Origin: Candidatus Manganitrophus morganii
GTDB lineage: Bacteria; Nitrospirota; Nitrospiria; SBBL01; Manganitrophaceae
Reading direction: 5' to 3'
Assembly (NCBI GenBank): GCA_021651055.1
Contig: JAJHOH010000001.1
Location: 1,488,001-1,552,000, forward strand
Length of the DNA stretch: 64,000 nucleotides
Position 1 is the first letter of the stretch, and the number at the start of each line of letters is the position of its first letter. Made by a program: the position numbers and the translations under genes. The notes under the pieces were generated by a model. The model made no database searches and was not told where the DNA came from. It worked only from the letters and a program-made list of their open reading frames with translations. Shown here one piece after another: positions 15,721-24,272 of the stretch.

Positions 15721-17261
15721 TTTTCTTCCCGTTGGAGATAGGTTTCTCTCAGTTTCCCCTTCTGGATCTTTCCGGTTGCCGTCTTTGGAAAAGCGTCCAT
15801 GAAGATCACCTCCTTGGGACATTTAAATCGGGCCAGGTGTTCTCGGCAATAAGCGATGATCGTTTCGGCGGTTGATGAGGCATCCGGTTTCGGGATGATG
15901 AAGGCGGCCACCTCTTCTCCCCACACCGGATCGGGCAGCCCGACCACCGCCGCCTCCAGGACATCGGGGTGCCGATAAAGCCGCTCCTCGATCTCTTTCG
16001 GATAGATATTCTCCCCTCCCCGGATGATCATCTCTTTCTTCCGGCCGACGATGAAGAAAAATCCCTCCTCGTCGCGATAGCCGAGATCGCCGGTGTGAAG
16101 CCGGCCGCCGCGCAGCGCTTCTTCGGTCGCCGCCGGATTCTTGAAATAACCTGCCATGACATTCTCGCCTCGGACAACAATCTCGCCGACCTCCCCCACC
16201 GGCGCCTCCTCGTCACGGTCATTCATGACCGTCATCTCCTGGTCCGGAAGGGGAAGGCCGACCGAGCCGATCTTTCGCAGGCCCCCCAAGGGATTGACCG
16301 AGGAGACGCAGGTTCCTTCCGACAGTCCATACCCTTCCAGAATGAACGCATGGAATTTCTCCTCGAACTTTTCAAAGAGCTCCACCGGCATCGGCGCCGC
16401 CCCGCAGATACAGAAACGAAGCGATGAGAGGTCATGCGCTTTCGTCTCCTCGGCGTGGAGGAGAATCGCGTAGATCGTCGGGACACCGGAGAAGGCGGTT
16501 GCGCGAAATCGCTCCAGGTAAATGAAGAAATCTTTCGGCGAGAATCTTTCCATCAGGACCATGCTCCCCCCGACGAAAAGAGGACCCAACGTCGTCACGA
16601 CCTGGCCGTTGACATGGAAGAGGGGGAGGATGCAGAGGAGGCGGTCCTGTTCGGTCATCTGCGTCGGCCGAACGAACTGCGCCACGTTAGAGAGATAATT
16701 CCGATGGGTCAGGATCGCCCCCTTTGGCGATCCGGTCGTCCCGGAGGTGTAGATCAGCGCCGCCGGATCGTTCGGTCGGAGATCGATCTGCAACGGCGAG
16801 CCGCCGGCCACATAAAGAGAGGAGAAGACTCTTCCCTCGCCTGCCCGCTCACCGATCAGAAAAATCTGCTCCAACATCGGCAACCCGGACCGCTTCGGCG
16901 CGATGACGGAATAAAGCGTGGGGGTGGTGATCAAGACGCGGCTTTCGGAGTTCTGAAGAATATAGGCCGCCTCTTCACCCTTCAATTGCGTGTTGATCGG
17001 CACCGCCACCGCCCCGAGCTTCAACGTCCCGAAAAAGGCGAAGAGAAATTCCGGCATGTTTGGAAGGAAGAGGGCGACCTTCTCCCCCGGCCGGATTTTG
17101 AACCGGGCGAGATTTTCGGCGATCCGCTCGGTCCGCTCATCGAGCTGGCGGTAAGTAACCTCCTGCTCTTTGAAGAAAAGAAAGACTTTATTGGGAAAGC
17201 GCTCCGCCTGCCGGCGGAGAAGGGCGGGGATGGAGCGAAGCGGATCGGGAATGGCCATCAT
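15717..17261 (-). CDS. Long-chain acyl-CoA ligase-like AMP-binding enzyme
   Basis: An ANL-superfamily enzyme of 514 residues that adenylates a carboxylic acid and transfers it to CoA. The P-loop is YTSGTTGSPKGAILTH, followed by EGYGLSEGT (A5), LHTGDLGYRDEEGFFFIVGRKKEMIIRGGENIYP (A7-A8) and the catalytic Lys in KTATGKIQK (A10). Fatty-acid or medium-chain substrates are likely, but specificity cannot be read. It is coupled to a MaoC hydratase, which suggests acyl-CoA metabolism. Confidence 0.92.
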   Translation of the reverse strand: MMAIPDPLRSIPALLRRQAERFPNKVFLFFKEQEVTYRQLDERTERIAENLARFKIRPGEKVALFLPNMPEFLFAFFGTLKLGAVAVPINTQLKGEEAAYILQNSESRVLITTPTLYSVIAPKRSGLPMLEQIFLIGERAGEGRVFSSLYVAGGSPLQIDLRPNDPAALIYTSGTTGSPKGAILTHRNYLSNVAQFVRPTQMTEQDRLLCILPLFHVNGQVVTTLGPLFVGGSMVLMERFSPKDFFIYLERFRATAFSGVPTIYAILLHAEETKAHDLSSLRFCICGAAPMPVELFEKFEEKFHAFILEGYGLSEGTCVSSVNPLGGLRKIGSVGLPLPDQEMTVMNDRDEEAPVGEVGEIVVRGENVMAGYFKNPAATEEALRGGRLHTGDLGYRDEEGFFFIVGRKKEMIIRGGENIYPKEIEERLYRHPDVLEAAVVGLPDPVWGEEVAAFIIPKPDASSTAETIIAYCREHLARFKCPKEVIFMDAFPKTATGKIQKGKLRETYLQREEK

Positions 17262-17396
17262 TCAGCCGGTCGATGATTTAGGTGGACCTGGTTTGATTCT
17301 GGCGCGAGTCTAACACAGGAGACCGGCCCCGGCAAGCCAGTCTCCGCTGCAACGTTTCTTGGAAGGGACGGGGTGTTGGCGAGGCAGGGCTTGGCG

Positions 17397-17777
17397 TCAC
17401 GATTTATTCTGAAGAACCCGTTGGATCTTTGCAAAGAGGCAGGGTTGTTTTTCGGCGGTCAGGAGAGCGAGAAACTGCAATCCGTAGGAATGGCTGCCGT
17501 CGCCCCGATGCGCCGCCATGACTCTTCCGGCCGCCTTCTCTTCAAACGGTTTTCCTTCTTCCTCTCCGAGGATCCGAAGGGTGAGCAGTTTCCCGAGATC
17601 AAACCGCTCCTTCGTATGAAAGAGAAGACCGGAGAGGCTGATGTTGCTGATTGTGATCTCGATCGGCCGCGGCCCGAAAACGACGCTTCCCTTCCCGGAG
17701 AAGGCGATGCGGGGCTGCTTTCGTTGATCCAGAGAAGGGGCGTCCGGCCCTTCCATTCCGATAAAAAAATTGGGCAT
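17397..17777 (-). CDS. PilZ-domain protein (copy 1)
   Basis: A 126-residue protein with PilZ marks: RKQPRIAF for the RxxxR switch and NISLSGLLF in place of the usual D/NxSxxG. PilZ proteins bind c-di-GMP. The chain is nearly all PilZ. It is closely similar to the next upstream gene (SxSGLLFH, YGxQFxxxLTxE), so the two arose by tandem duplication. A good GGAGGAGAGG ribosome site precedes the ATG. Confidence 0.8.
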   Translation of the reverse strand: MPNFFIGMEGPDAPSLDQRKQPRIAFSGKGSVVFGPRPIEITISNISLSGLLFHTKERFDLGKLLTLRILGEEEGKPFEEKAAGRVMAAHRGDGSHSYGLQFLALLTAEKQPCLFAKIQRVLQNKS

Positions 17778-17809
17778 CCTCTCCTCCGATGGATCGGTTC
17801 AGCGGAACA

Positions 17810-18184
17810 TCACTCTCTGACTGCGGAGCGTTTGCTGGCTTGAAGATAGCGGTAGAGTGAGGGCTGGTTCTCCAAGGTGAGGACCTCGTCGAATTGTACG
17901 CCGTAAGAGTAGCCGACGCCCCCCCGATTCACCGCTACGATTTTTCCTGTCACCACTTCTCGGAAGGCCTCTTTTCGGAACCGTCCCTCGATTTGAAGCG
18001 CGACCGTCTTTCCGAAATCCAACCACTTACGGGAATGAAAAAGAAGACCGGAAAGGCTCATGTTGGTAATCATCACCTTGACGAAGGGAAGCTCTGAAAG
18101 GAGCGTCGCTTTGCTGACCACCGGAAGCCGGGGATGTTTCCGTTTATCGTCTCGATTCTCAAGGGCCAAAATAAAACTATCCAT
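17810..18184 (-). CDS. PilZ-domain protein (copy 2)
   Basis: A 124-residue PilZ protein with KRKHPRLPV and NMSLSGLLFHSRKWLDFGK. The start at 18184 (MDSFILALEN) follows AAGGAGAAGGAG; a GTG at 18199 is in frame but lies within that site. It precedes its paralogue by 32 bp and is led by a promoter at 18239-18266. The nearby HD-GYP enzyme hints at local c-di-GMP control; the output is unknown. Confidence 0.8.
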   Translation of the reverse strand: MDSFILALENRDDKRKHPRLPVVSKATLLSELPFVKVMITNMSLSGLLFHSRKWLDFGKTVALQIEGRFRKEAFREVVTGKIVAVNRGGVGYSYGVQFDEVLTLENQPSLYRYLQASKRSAVRE

Positions 18185-18238
18185 CTCCTTCTCCTTCACT
18201 TCTGAATAGATCCGTTACCGGCACAGGGACCTAATGAG

Positions 18239-18266
18239 AAGATAGCAGAAGATGATGCGCTGTCAA
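18239..18266 (-). promoter_or_regulatory. Putative promoter for the PilZ pair
   Basis: On the minus strand TTGACA and TATCTT are spaced by 16 bp. Confidence 0.5.
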
Positions 18267-18297
18267 GCGATCCACCCCTTCCAACACCGGCCCAGCC

Positions 18298-18327
18298 TTG
18301 TGGCGGAATCCTCCAAAGAGATAAAAT
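18298..18327 (+). promoter_or_regulatory. Weak promoter candidate for the OpgC-like gene
   Basis: A good TAAAAT -10 box has only a weak TTGTGG -35 box 18 bp upstream. Confidence 0.3.
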
Positions 18328-18372
18328 AGATCTAGATCCCTTCTTTCCCCGATCCGACGGAGGCACCCTTCC

Positions 18373-19482
18373 ATGAAAAGAAACGACGCTTTGGATGCAT
18401 TGCGGGGACTTTTTCTTGTCGTGATGACCCTCAATCACGACGGCGGCCCGCTCCGCCGGCTCACGCATGAGCCGTTCGGTTTCGCCTCGGCGGCCGAAGG
18501 TTTTTTTCTTTTATCGGGCCTGGCGACCGGACTGGCCTATACAGCCCCCTCCTTTTCGTCGATTGCGCAACGCGCCTTCCACAACACCCGGCGCATTTAT
18601 CTTTATCATCTCCTCTCGTTTCTTTTCGTTTTCGCGCTGGTCCGGCTCTTCCCCCTCGCGGCGGCGGAGAGCCGGTGGACCGATCGCCTCCTGATCATCC
18701 GCGAGGAACCGCTCTCGGCCCTTCTTCTCGGCGCGGCGACACTTTACCGGCCGCATTTTTTTGATATCCTTCCGATGTACACCCTTCTGGTGCTGGTTGT
18801 CCCTTTTTTGATCCGGCGCTATCAAAACGGAAGCGGCGCGGCGGTCTTGCTGTTCAGTCTCTCCTTATGGGGATTTTCTCAAACCGGCCTGAGAGAAAAT
18901 TTCACGGCACTCGTTCTGCCCCTCACCCAATCGGAGCTCGGCTACTTCGACCTCTTCGCGTGGCAATTTCCCTTCGTTCTCGGAACCTGGTTGGGATTCA
19001 CCGGCAGAAAGGGTTCCACCCCGCATCTTTTTTACCATCCCTGTTTTATTGCGATTGCACTCACGATCGGCCTTTTCCTCTTCCTGGTTCGCCATCAACC
19101 TGTGCTGCTCGACGCCGTTTTTCCTTTCTCGATTCAACACGCAACCGAAAAGAGCCATCTCGGCTGGCTCCGATTAATCAACGTCCTCCTCATCACCTAC
19201 TTAACCGCCCGGCTTGTTCAAGCCTATCCGCACCTTTTTCGGTGGCGTTGGTTTGCCTTTTTGGGAGCGCATTCATTGCCGGTGTTTACTTATCACCTCC
19301 TGATGCTTTATCTACTCGAATTCTTCGTCCGAAAACCGATCGCCTCATATGGAACCGGTCCGGCCTTGCTCCTTTCCATGTTATTCATCCTCAGCTTAAC
19401 CCTTCCGGCATGGGTCCATTCGCACTACAAGGAATGGAAGACCAAAACCCGGAACCAGCCTGCCCTCACCCTGTCGACTTGA
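18373..19482 (+). CDS. OpgC-like membrane acyltransferase
   Basis: A 369-residue polytopic membrane protein starting MKRNDALDALRGLFLVVMTLNHDGG and continuing FASAAEGFFLLSGLATGL. This is the OpgC/acyltransferase-3 pattern of about ten helices. OpgC proper succinylates periplasmic glucans; other members modify surface polysaccharides. The substrate here is unknown. A GGAGG site lies upstream of the ATG. It is transcribed convergently with the DUF35 gene. Confidence 0.8.
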   Translation: MKRNDALDALRGLFLVVMTLNHDGGPLRRLTHEPFGFASAAEGFFLLSGLATGLAYTAPSFSSIAQRAFHNTRRIYLYHLLSFLFVFALVRLFPLAAAESRWTDRLLIIREEPLSALLLGAATLYRPHFFDILPMYTLLVLVVPFLIRRYQNGSGAAVLLFSLSLWGFSQTGLRENFTALVLPLTQSELGYFDLFAWQFPFVLGTWLGFTGRKGSTPHLFYHPCFIAIALTIGLFLFLVRHQPVLLDAVFPFSIQHATEKSHLGWLRLINVLLITYLTARLVQAYPHLFRWRWFAFLGAHSLPVFTYHLLMLYLLEFFVRKPIASYGTGPALLLSMLFILSLTLPAWVHSHYKEWKTKTRNQPALTLST

Positions 19483-19505
19483 AGAAGAAAGGATCGGGAA
19501 TCCGG

Positions 19506-19970
19506 CTACACCGGCACAAAATAAAAATCGGCCATCTCCCCTTTGCGCTCCGGGCGGAAGAGGGCGCGGACACGGATGCCGGGCCGGGCTTGGGTCACCT
19601 CATCGAGGATGATGTTTTGAAGGAGGAGGGTGTCGGCGCCGTCCACCCGGATGTAGGCGCAGACGAAGGGGGTCTTGGAGAAGAAGCGGGAGGTTGCATA
19701 GTAGACGGTGGTGCAGGTAATCACGGTCCCCTCGTTTCCGAGCGGCACCCACTTCGTTGGACGGTAACATTGGGAGCAGTTGATGCGCGGGGGAAGATAG
19801 GTCTTTTTGCAGCGGGCGCAGCGGCTGCCGAGGAGCTTCGCTTCTTCTTTGATCGCCCGAAAAAAAGGGGAGATCCCGCCGTAGCTGTAGCGGTAGTTCA
19901 TCTCGATCCGGTCGGGGATCTCAAAGGGGACAACGTCCGGTCGGGGTTCTTTCTTCTTTCGCGCCATCAT
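19506..19970 (-). CDS. Zn-ribbon/OB-fold protein, DUF35 family
   Basis: A 154-residue partner protein of thiolase-fold enzymes. It has the rubredoxin-like zinc ribbon CARCKKTYLPPRINCSQC followed by an OB fold (GNEGTVITCTTVYYATSRFF...). DUF35 proteins bring CoA substrates to thiolases, HMG-CoA synthases or Ltp2-type aldolases. The start at 19970 (MMARKKK) overlaps the stop of the thiolase gene as ATGA. A much longer open frame extends upstream inside the thiolase gene but is not coding. Confidence 0.9.
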   Translation of the reverse strand: MMARKKKEPRPDVVPFEIPDRIEMNYRYSYGGISPFFRAIKEEAKLLGSRCARCKKTYLPPRINCSQCYRPTKWVPLGNEGTVITCTTVYYATSRFFSKTPFVCAYIRVDGADTLLLQNIILDEVTQARPGIRVRALFRPERKGEMADFYFVPV

Positions 19971-21163
19971 TCTCCCTCGACAATGAAAGCAAAGGTCCAC
20001 GAAGTCGCCGGTCCCCCGATTCCCTGAACCAAGCCTCGCTTCGCCCCTTTGACCTGACGTTTCCCCGCCCGGTGGGTCACCTGGAGCGCCGCTTCGCCCA
20101 TCTGCATCACGCCGGTGGCGCCGACCGCATGGCCGCAGCCGATCAGCCCGCCGCTCGGGTTGACCGGGAGATCGCCCTCCATCTCGGTCACCCCGTCGTC
20201 GATCAACGTCCCTCCCTCTCCCGGTTTGCAAAAGCCGAAGGCTTCGTAGGAGAGAATCTCGGCGGAGGTGAAGGCATCGTGTAGCTCGGCGAAGTCGAGC
20301 TCCTTTCTTGGGTTTCTGATCTTGGCCATCTTGTAAACCGCTTTCCCTGCCGCGATCGACGAGCCGAACTCGGCGTAGTCGGGCCGGTTCCCGGTGAAGG
20401 CCATGTCGGTCGAAGCGCCAACGCCGGTGATCCAGGCGACCGGCCGCTTCGCCTTCTTTGCAATTTTCTCCGAGACGAGAACCAGTGCCGAGGCCCCTTC
20501 CGAGTAGAGGCAGTTGTCGTAGAATTTGAACGGGTGGCAGATCTTTTTCGACCGGAGGACATCTTCGACGGTGATCCGCTCCGGCCGCTGAGCAAAAGGA
20601 TTCTTGAAGGCGTTTTTGTGATTCTTGACCGAGACCTTCGCCATCTGCAGTTCGGTCGGGCTGCCGTATTTTTCCATGTGGGCGACGGTCGGGAGCGCGT
20701 AGGAAGCGGCGGGGGTCAGCCCCAATGGGGCTTCGAAGGTCATGTCGGCGGAGTAGATGATCCCCTTCAACACCTCCGGCGTGCTGCTTTTTAATTCGGG
20801 GTTGAAGGCGTCGGAGCATTTCTCGACGCCGAGAACGAGGACGATATCATAAAGGCCGGAGGCGATCTGCGCGAAGCCGGTGTGGACGGCGGCCCCGCCG
20901 GTCGCTCCGCCGGTGGTGACCCGGAGCGACGGTTTGAGACCGAGGCCGAGATAGTCATGGACGTAGACATCGGGCATGAACTGCCGCTGGAAAAGATCGT
21001 TGTAGATCCCGTAAACGGCTGATTCGATCTGATCGTGGGAGAGACCGGCATCTTTTAAGGCGGCCTTGGCGGCGTCGAACGCCAGCTCATAATAGCTCTT
21101 GTCGATCCAGCGGGCTCGAAAGGGGGTGGTCCCGTAACCGAGAATTGCGACGCGACGCGCCAC
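19967..21163 (-). CDS. Thiolase-fold protein (SCPx/Ltp2-like) lacking the usual nucleophilic Cys
   Basis: A 398-residue thiolase-superfamily protein with the fold motifs LHDAFTSAE, NPSGGLIGCGHAVGATG and GIGGPA. In the N-terminal active-site segment the normal CxSG/CATG cysteine is replaced: the sequence reads RVTTGGATGGAA. The C-terminal GHP is GHA. Classical thiolysis or condensation is therefore doubtful. A DUF35-partnered retro-aldolase like Ltp2-ChsH2 is a reasonable alternative. The start is GTG with AGGAGG 6 bp before it, and the gene is coupled to the DUF35 gene by ATGA. Confidence 0.85.
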   Translation of the reverse strand: MARRVAILGYGTTPFRARWIDKSYYELAFDAAKAALKDAGLSHDQIESAVYGIYNDLFQRQFMPDVYVHDYLGLGLKPSLRVTTGGATGGAAVHTGFAQIASGLYDIVLVLGVEKCSDAFNPELKSSTPEVLKGIIYSADMTFEAPLGLTPAASYALPTVAHMEKYGSPTELQMAKVSVKNHKNAFKNPFAQRPERITVEDVLRSKKICHPFKFYDNCLYSEGASALVLVSEKIAKKAKRPVAWITGVGASTDMAFTGNRPDYAEFGSSIAAGKAVYKMAKIRNPRKELDFAELHDAFTSAEILSYEAFGFCKPGEGGTLIDDGVTEMEGDLPVNPSGGLIGCGHAVGATGVMQMGEAALQVTHRAGKRQVKGAKRGLVQGIGGPATSWTFAFIVEGE

Positions 21164-21172
21164 AGATCCTCC

Positions 21173-21292
21173 TTATTTGATCGGAGCGAAGATGTCGGTC
21201 GCGGGGGAGAGGAAAGTCACCAGGTGGAAAATATAATACCCGGCGATCGCCAATCCAACCACCAGGATACTGAACTTGAGCACTTGTTTCAT
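21173..21292 (-). CDS. Small single-helix membrane protein (39 aa)
   Basis: An ATG at 21292 opens a 39-codon frame, MKQVLKFSILVVGLAIAGYY followed by IFHLVTFLSPATDIFAPIK, with one clear membrane helix. It ends 9 bp before the thiolase start and its stop abuts the AGGAGG site of that gene. A GAGGTGTAA site precedes it. It is the first gene after the promoter at 21387-21415. The function is unknown; its place suggests that it anchors or escorts the thiolase-DUF35 pair. Confidence 0.65.
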   Translation of the reverse strand: MKQVLKFSILVVGLAIAGYYIFHLVTFLSPATDIFAPIK

Positions 21293-21386
21293 TTACACCT
21301 CAGTTGATTTAAGCCCCTTCGTGGGGATGATTCGCTTTTGAACCTCGGAGGGAAACGCCCTCCGTCCGGGGAAAAAGCATCGCCTT

Positions 21387-21415
21387 AATGTAGCGGAAGA
21401 GAGGGGAAGTGTCAA
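21387..21415 (-). promoter_or_regulatory. Putative promoter of the small-protein/thiolase/DUF35 operon
   Basis: On the minus strand TTGACA and TACATT are spaced by 17 bp. The leader of about 90 nt contains a CGGAGGG / CCCTCCG hairpin. Confidence 0.6.
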
Positions 21416-21432
21416 TGGAAGAGGAAGGCCCG

Positions 21433-22044
21433 TTAAGGCGCCCGTTGCATCCGCTTTCGAACCCGTTCAATATCCAGGCGCTTAAGAAAACCGGGGTTGC
21501 GAAACCAGACGGTGTTGAAGCGAAAATCGAACATTTCATGAATGGCATCATCGGCGGTCCAGTTCTCGAAGAGCATCCGGTAGGCGGCGATGCTGTACCC
21601 GGTTCGGTCTTTCCCCTCGGCGCAGTGGACGAAGATCGGCACGCTGTCGGGATCTTTCAGAATTCTCTCAAGCTGCGTCAAGAAAAGGACCAGCTCCGCC
21701 TCTTCGGGGTCCCAGGCATCCATCGGGATACGCAGGTAATTGAGCTTCGTCTCTTCCAACAGCGGAAGATCGTCGTGGTGCTCACGAAGGGAGATGATCG
21801 TCTTCGCTCCGGCGGCTTCGAGGTTTCGGAATCCCGCTTCGGTCGGCTGCGCTCCCCGCCAGAGCAGGGGAGAGACTTTTGAAAAATTGGAAACCCCTTC
21901 GATGCAGGTGTCGCAAGGCGCCGGCCCGCTTCGGGTCGGCGGCGTGGCGGGGCGCGTCGCACATCCCGTCACGAGGAGGACGATCGCGCCCCAGAGGAGG
22001 AAAAGTCCTCTTATCCGTTTTCCGATGAGTGCTCCAGCCGCCAC
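21433..22044 (-). CDS. Lipoprotein with dual-specificity/tyrosine phosphatase domain
   Basis: A 203-residue protein with a signal peptide and lipobox LLVTGC (Cys28). The cysteine-phosphatase P-loop is VHCAEGKDRTGYS (HCxxGxxRT), preceded by a general-acid Asp in PMDAWDPEE. RGAQPTEAGFRNLEAAGAKTIISLR is typical of the DSP/Siw14-like group. The protein should be anchored on the periplasmic side, so its substrate may be an extracytoplasmic phosphate ester or inositol phosphate rather than a phosphoprotein. Confidence 0.85.
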   Translation of the reverse strand: MAAGALIGKRIRGLFLLWGAIVLLVTGCATRPATPPTRSGPAPCDTCIEGVSNFSKVSPLLWRGAQPTEAGFRNLEAAGAKTIISLREHHDDLPLLEETKLNYLRIPMDAWDPEEAELVLFLTQLERILKDPDSVPIFVHCAEGKDRTGYSIAAYRMLFENWTADDAIHEMFDFRFNTVWFRNPGFLKRLDIERVRKRMQRAP

Positions 22045-22053
22045 GCTTCGTTC

Positions 22054-23925
22054 CTACTCCAGCATCTCAACGTGAATCAGCCGGAGCTTCTCCTCGTCGA
22101 AGAGCCGCTGCGCTTCCAGGTTGAAGGCGTCCAGATCGCTCCGGAAGACCCAGCGGTTCGCCCAATCGCCGGAACGGGAGATCCCCACCCACCGCCGCTG
22201 GCTTCCCTCGACGTAGGTCGTCACATGCACCAGCCGCTTCCCCTCGTTGTCGAAGAGATCTTGCGACTTCGTCCGGAAACTCCCGAAGTCGGGGCTGATC
22301 CACCAGCGGTTGGCCCAGTCGCCGGAGCGGGAGATGCCGAACCATTTCCGCTTTCCTCCCTCGACGTAGGTTGTGACATAGATTAATCGGAGGCCGTTTT
22401 CGTCGAAGAGTTTCTGCGCCTCCTTCGAGAAGCTTCCGAGGTCCGGCTTGACGATCAGCCGGCTCGCCCAGTCCCCTCCCCGCGCAATCCCGAACCACTT
22501 CCGCTGCGTCCCTTCAAGATAACTGGCGGCCTGGATCAGACGCAAACCTTGTGTATCGAACAGCTCCTGGGCCTTCGCCAGAAACGAGGAGAGATTGTTG
22601 CTGACCCACCACCGGCTCGCCCAGGTCCCGGCGCGCGAAATGCCGACCCACCGCCGGTTCCCGTTCTCGACAAAGGTCGCGATCCGGATCAACCGCCGCC
22701 CATGATCATCGAACAGCGCCTGCGCCTTCTGCTGGAAGCTGGCCAGGTCCGGGCTGATCCAGTAGGAGTTCGCCCAGTCCCCCTGCATCGAAATGCCGAC
22801 GGCCGGCACGGGGAATCCGGGATAGGTCGACGCCGGCCAGATCGAGACGGCCTCTTTCGAGATGCCGTGGCCCCGCAGCGCAAACCACGGCCCCTTCGCC
22901 CCGGGCGGCTTCAGCTTGCTCCGGTCGACCACCCATCCGGCCCGGAACGGGAGCGGCCGGAGCGGCCCCGACGTCGAATCTCTCACGCATTCGATGTGGG
23001 TGTGCGGGTTGGTGGAGTTCCCCGTGTTGCCGACCCGCCCGATCATCTGGCCTTCATGCACCCGCGCTCCCTTTTTCATCAGCTCGGCGGGGATGCTCCC
23101 CTTTTTGAGGTGCGCATATTTCACCAGCTCCGTGCCGTGCCTGATCCAGATGTTGTTCCCCGCGCCCGGGCTCGGCGTCGGATCGGGAAACTCGCCGAGG
23201 ACGGTGTTGTCGTCCATGCCGTCGAACCACTCTTCCACCTCGCCGTCCGCCACGGCGCGGAGCGGTTTGTTATAGATCCGATAGTCTTCATTCTTCGACG
23301 ACGCGCCTCCCGGAAGGAGGCTCGACCATTTTTTCGCCTTGGGGTCCCAGCCGACCACGCCGATGTCGTGGGCGAAGATCTGCGGTCCCTTCGCCCCGCC
23401 GTTGGCCCAGTGGACCGCGTCGGTCTGATAATACTCATCCTTCCGAAGCTCGCCCGCCGCATAGGGAAACCGGTAAGCCCCTTCGGGGGTCGGGCTCTTG
23501 TGAGAGGCCAGCGACATCGTCACCGTCGCCGGATCGGTGAAGTCCTTGCAGCTCACCGAAATTTTGATCTGCGACGGCGCCGGCGTGTTCAGGTAGACGG
23601 CGTTGTTGATGAAGTTATCGACATCCGGATCGGGGTCGAGATCGACCCGCCCGTTCGACCAATAGGCGGCCGCGCCGGCGGCAAGGTCGAGGCTGCCGTC
23701 CATGTTCACCCCCTGCATGTTCACCGCGGCATGCGAGGAGCCGGGGAAGGAAAACTGGATCTTGTTCACCTTGACCGTGCCGCGTCCATTTTTGTTTTTG
23801 ATCCGCAGGCGGAGGACGATCTTCACCATTGTTTTTCCGGTCGCGGTTGTCGCCGCGAGGGGAAGGTAAACCGCTTTTCCAGATTCGACAGGTTCCAGTT
23901 TGATCTCGAGGTTCGGGGCGCTCAT
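22054..23925 (-). CDS. LytM/M23-like protein with five C-terminal tandem repeats
   Basis: A 623-residue protein. Residues 1-170 form a beta-rich domain of unknown family. Residues about 180-340 resemble an M23/LytM metallopeptidase: FAHDIGVVGWD, KPLRAVADGEVEEWF, GNNIWIRHG and GRVGNTGNSTNPHTHIE with the HxH ligands. From about residue 370 there are five repeats of about 51 residues (WVGISRSGDWANRWW...LFDNEGKRLVHVTTYVEG), close to the Bacterial tandem repeat domain 1 pattern. There is no signal peptide. The start at 23925 has AAGGAGA seven bases upstream. Confidence 0.8.
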   Translation of the reverse strand: MSAPNLEIKLEPVESGKAVYLPLAATTATGKTMVKIVLRLRIKNKNGRGTVKVNKIQFSFPGSSHAAVNMQGVNMDGSLDLAAGAAAYWSNGRVDLDPDPDVDNFINNAVYLNTPAPSQIKISVSCKDFTDPATVTMSLASHKSPTPEGAYRFPYAAGELRKDEYYQTDAVHWANGGAKGPQIFAHDIGVVGWDPKAKKWSSLLPGGASSKNEDYRIYNKPLRAVADGEVEEWFDGMDDNTVLGEFPDPTPSPGAGNNIWIRHGTELVKYAHLKKGSIPAELMKKGARVHEGQMIGRVGNTGNSTNPHTHIECVRDSTSGPLRPLPFRAGWVVDRSKLKPPGAKGPWFALRGHGISKEAVSIWPASTYPGFPVPAVGISMQGDWANSYWISPDLASFQQKAQALFDDHGRRLIRIATFVENGNRRWVGISRAGTWASRWWVSNNLSSFLAKAQELFDTQGLRLIQAASYLEGTQRKWFGIARGGDWASRLIVKPDLGSFSKEAQKLFDENGLRLIYVTTYVEGGKRKWFGISRSGDWANRWWISPDFGSFRTKSQDLFDNEGKRLVHVTTYVEGSQRRWVGISRSGDWANRWVFRSDLDAFNLEAQRLFDEEKLRLIHVEMLE

Positions 23926-24272
23926 GATGGTCTCCTTCTTGGTTTTCAGATGAAAACGGAGGCGCCGCGAAACGACGCTCCTCAACGCGCGGCGTTGATG
24001 CAGCCCCCTCCGGAGTGGGTCAATTGTCGTGCTTCCTTAAATCAGTAAACTTCCCTGTGATTTCTTGGAAGAAATAAACGGAAAAATAGATTGGATGCTC
24101 ACGGACAAAGATGGAGATCAGAGATAGACATTGCAAGCATCTCGGTGATGTTTGGCCCTTCTTTATAATTGAGTTTTTAGATCAAGTCAATTCGGGAGTT
24201 TCAAGGATGGATATTTCCCGGCCTTCTTCATCCATCCGGCCGAGATAAAAACAAGGAGGCGCCGATCGATCT
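23926..24272. other. Intergenic region between the LytM-like and DUF4157 genes
   Basis: No gene is seen in these 347 bp. They hold the leader and promoter of the LytM-like gene and a short CGGATGGATGAAGAAGG/CATCC hairpin near 24205-24242 downstream of the DUF4157 gene stop. Confidence 0.6.
24162..24190 (-). promoter_or_regulatory. Promoter of the LytM-like gene
   Basis: On the minus strand TTGACT and TATAAA are separated by 17 bp. The leader is about 230 nt. The boxes and the flanking TATAAAGA closely match the promoter at 26252-26281. Confidence 0.65.

Noticed and set aside
20000..20819. Upstream extension of the DUF35 frame
   Set aside because: It lies in another frame inside the thiolase gene and reads as Arg/Gly-rich noise. 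The ATGA overlap fixes the DUF35 start at 19970.
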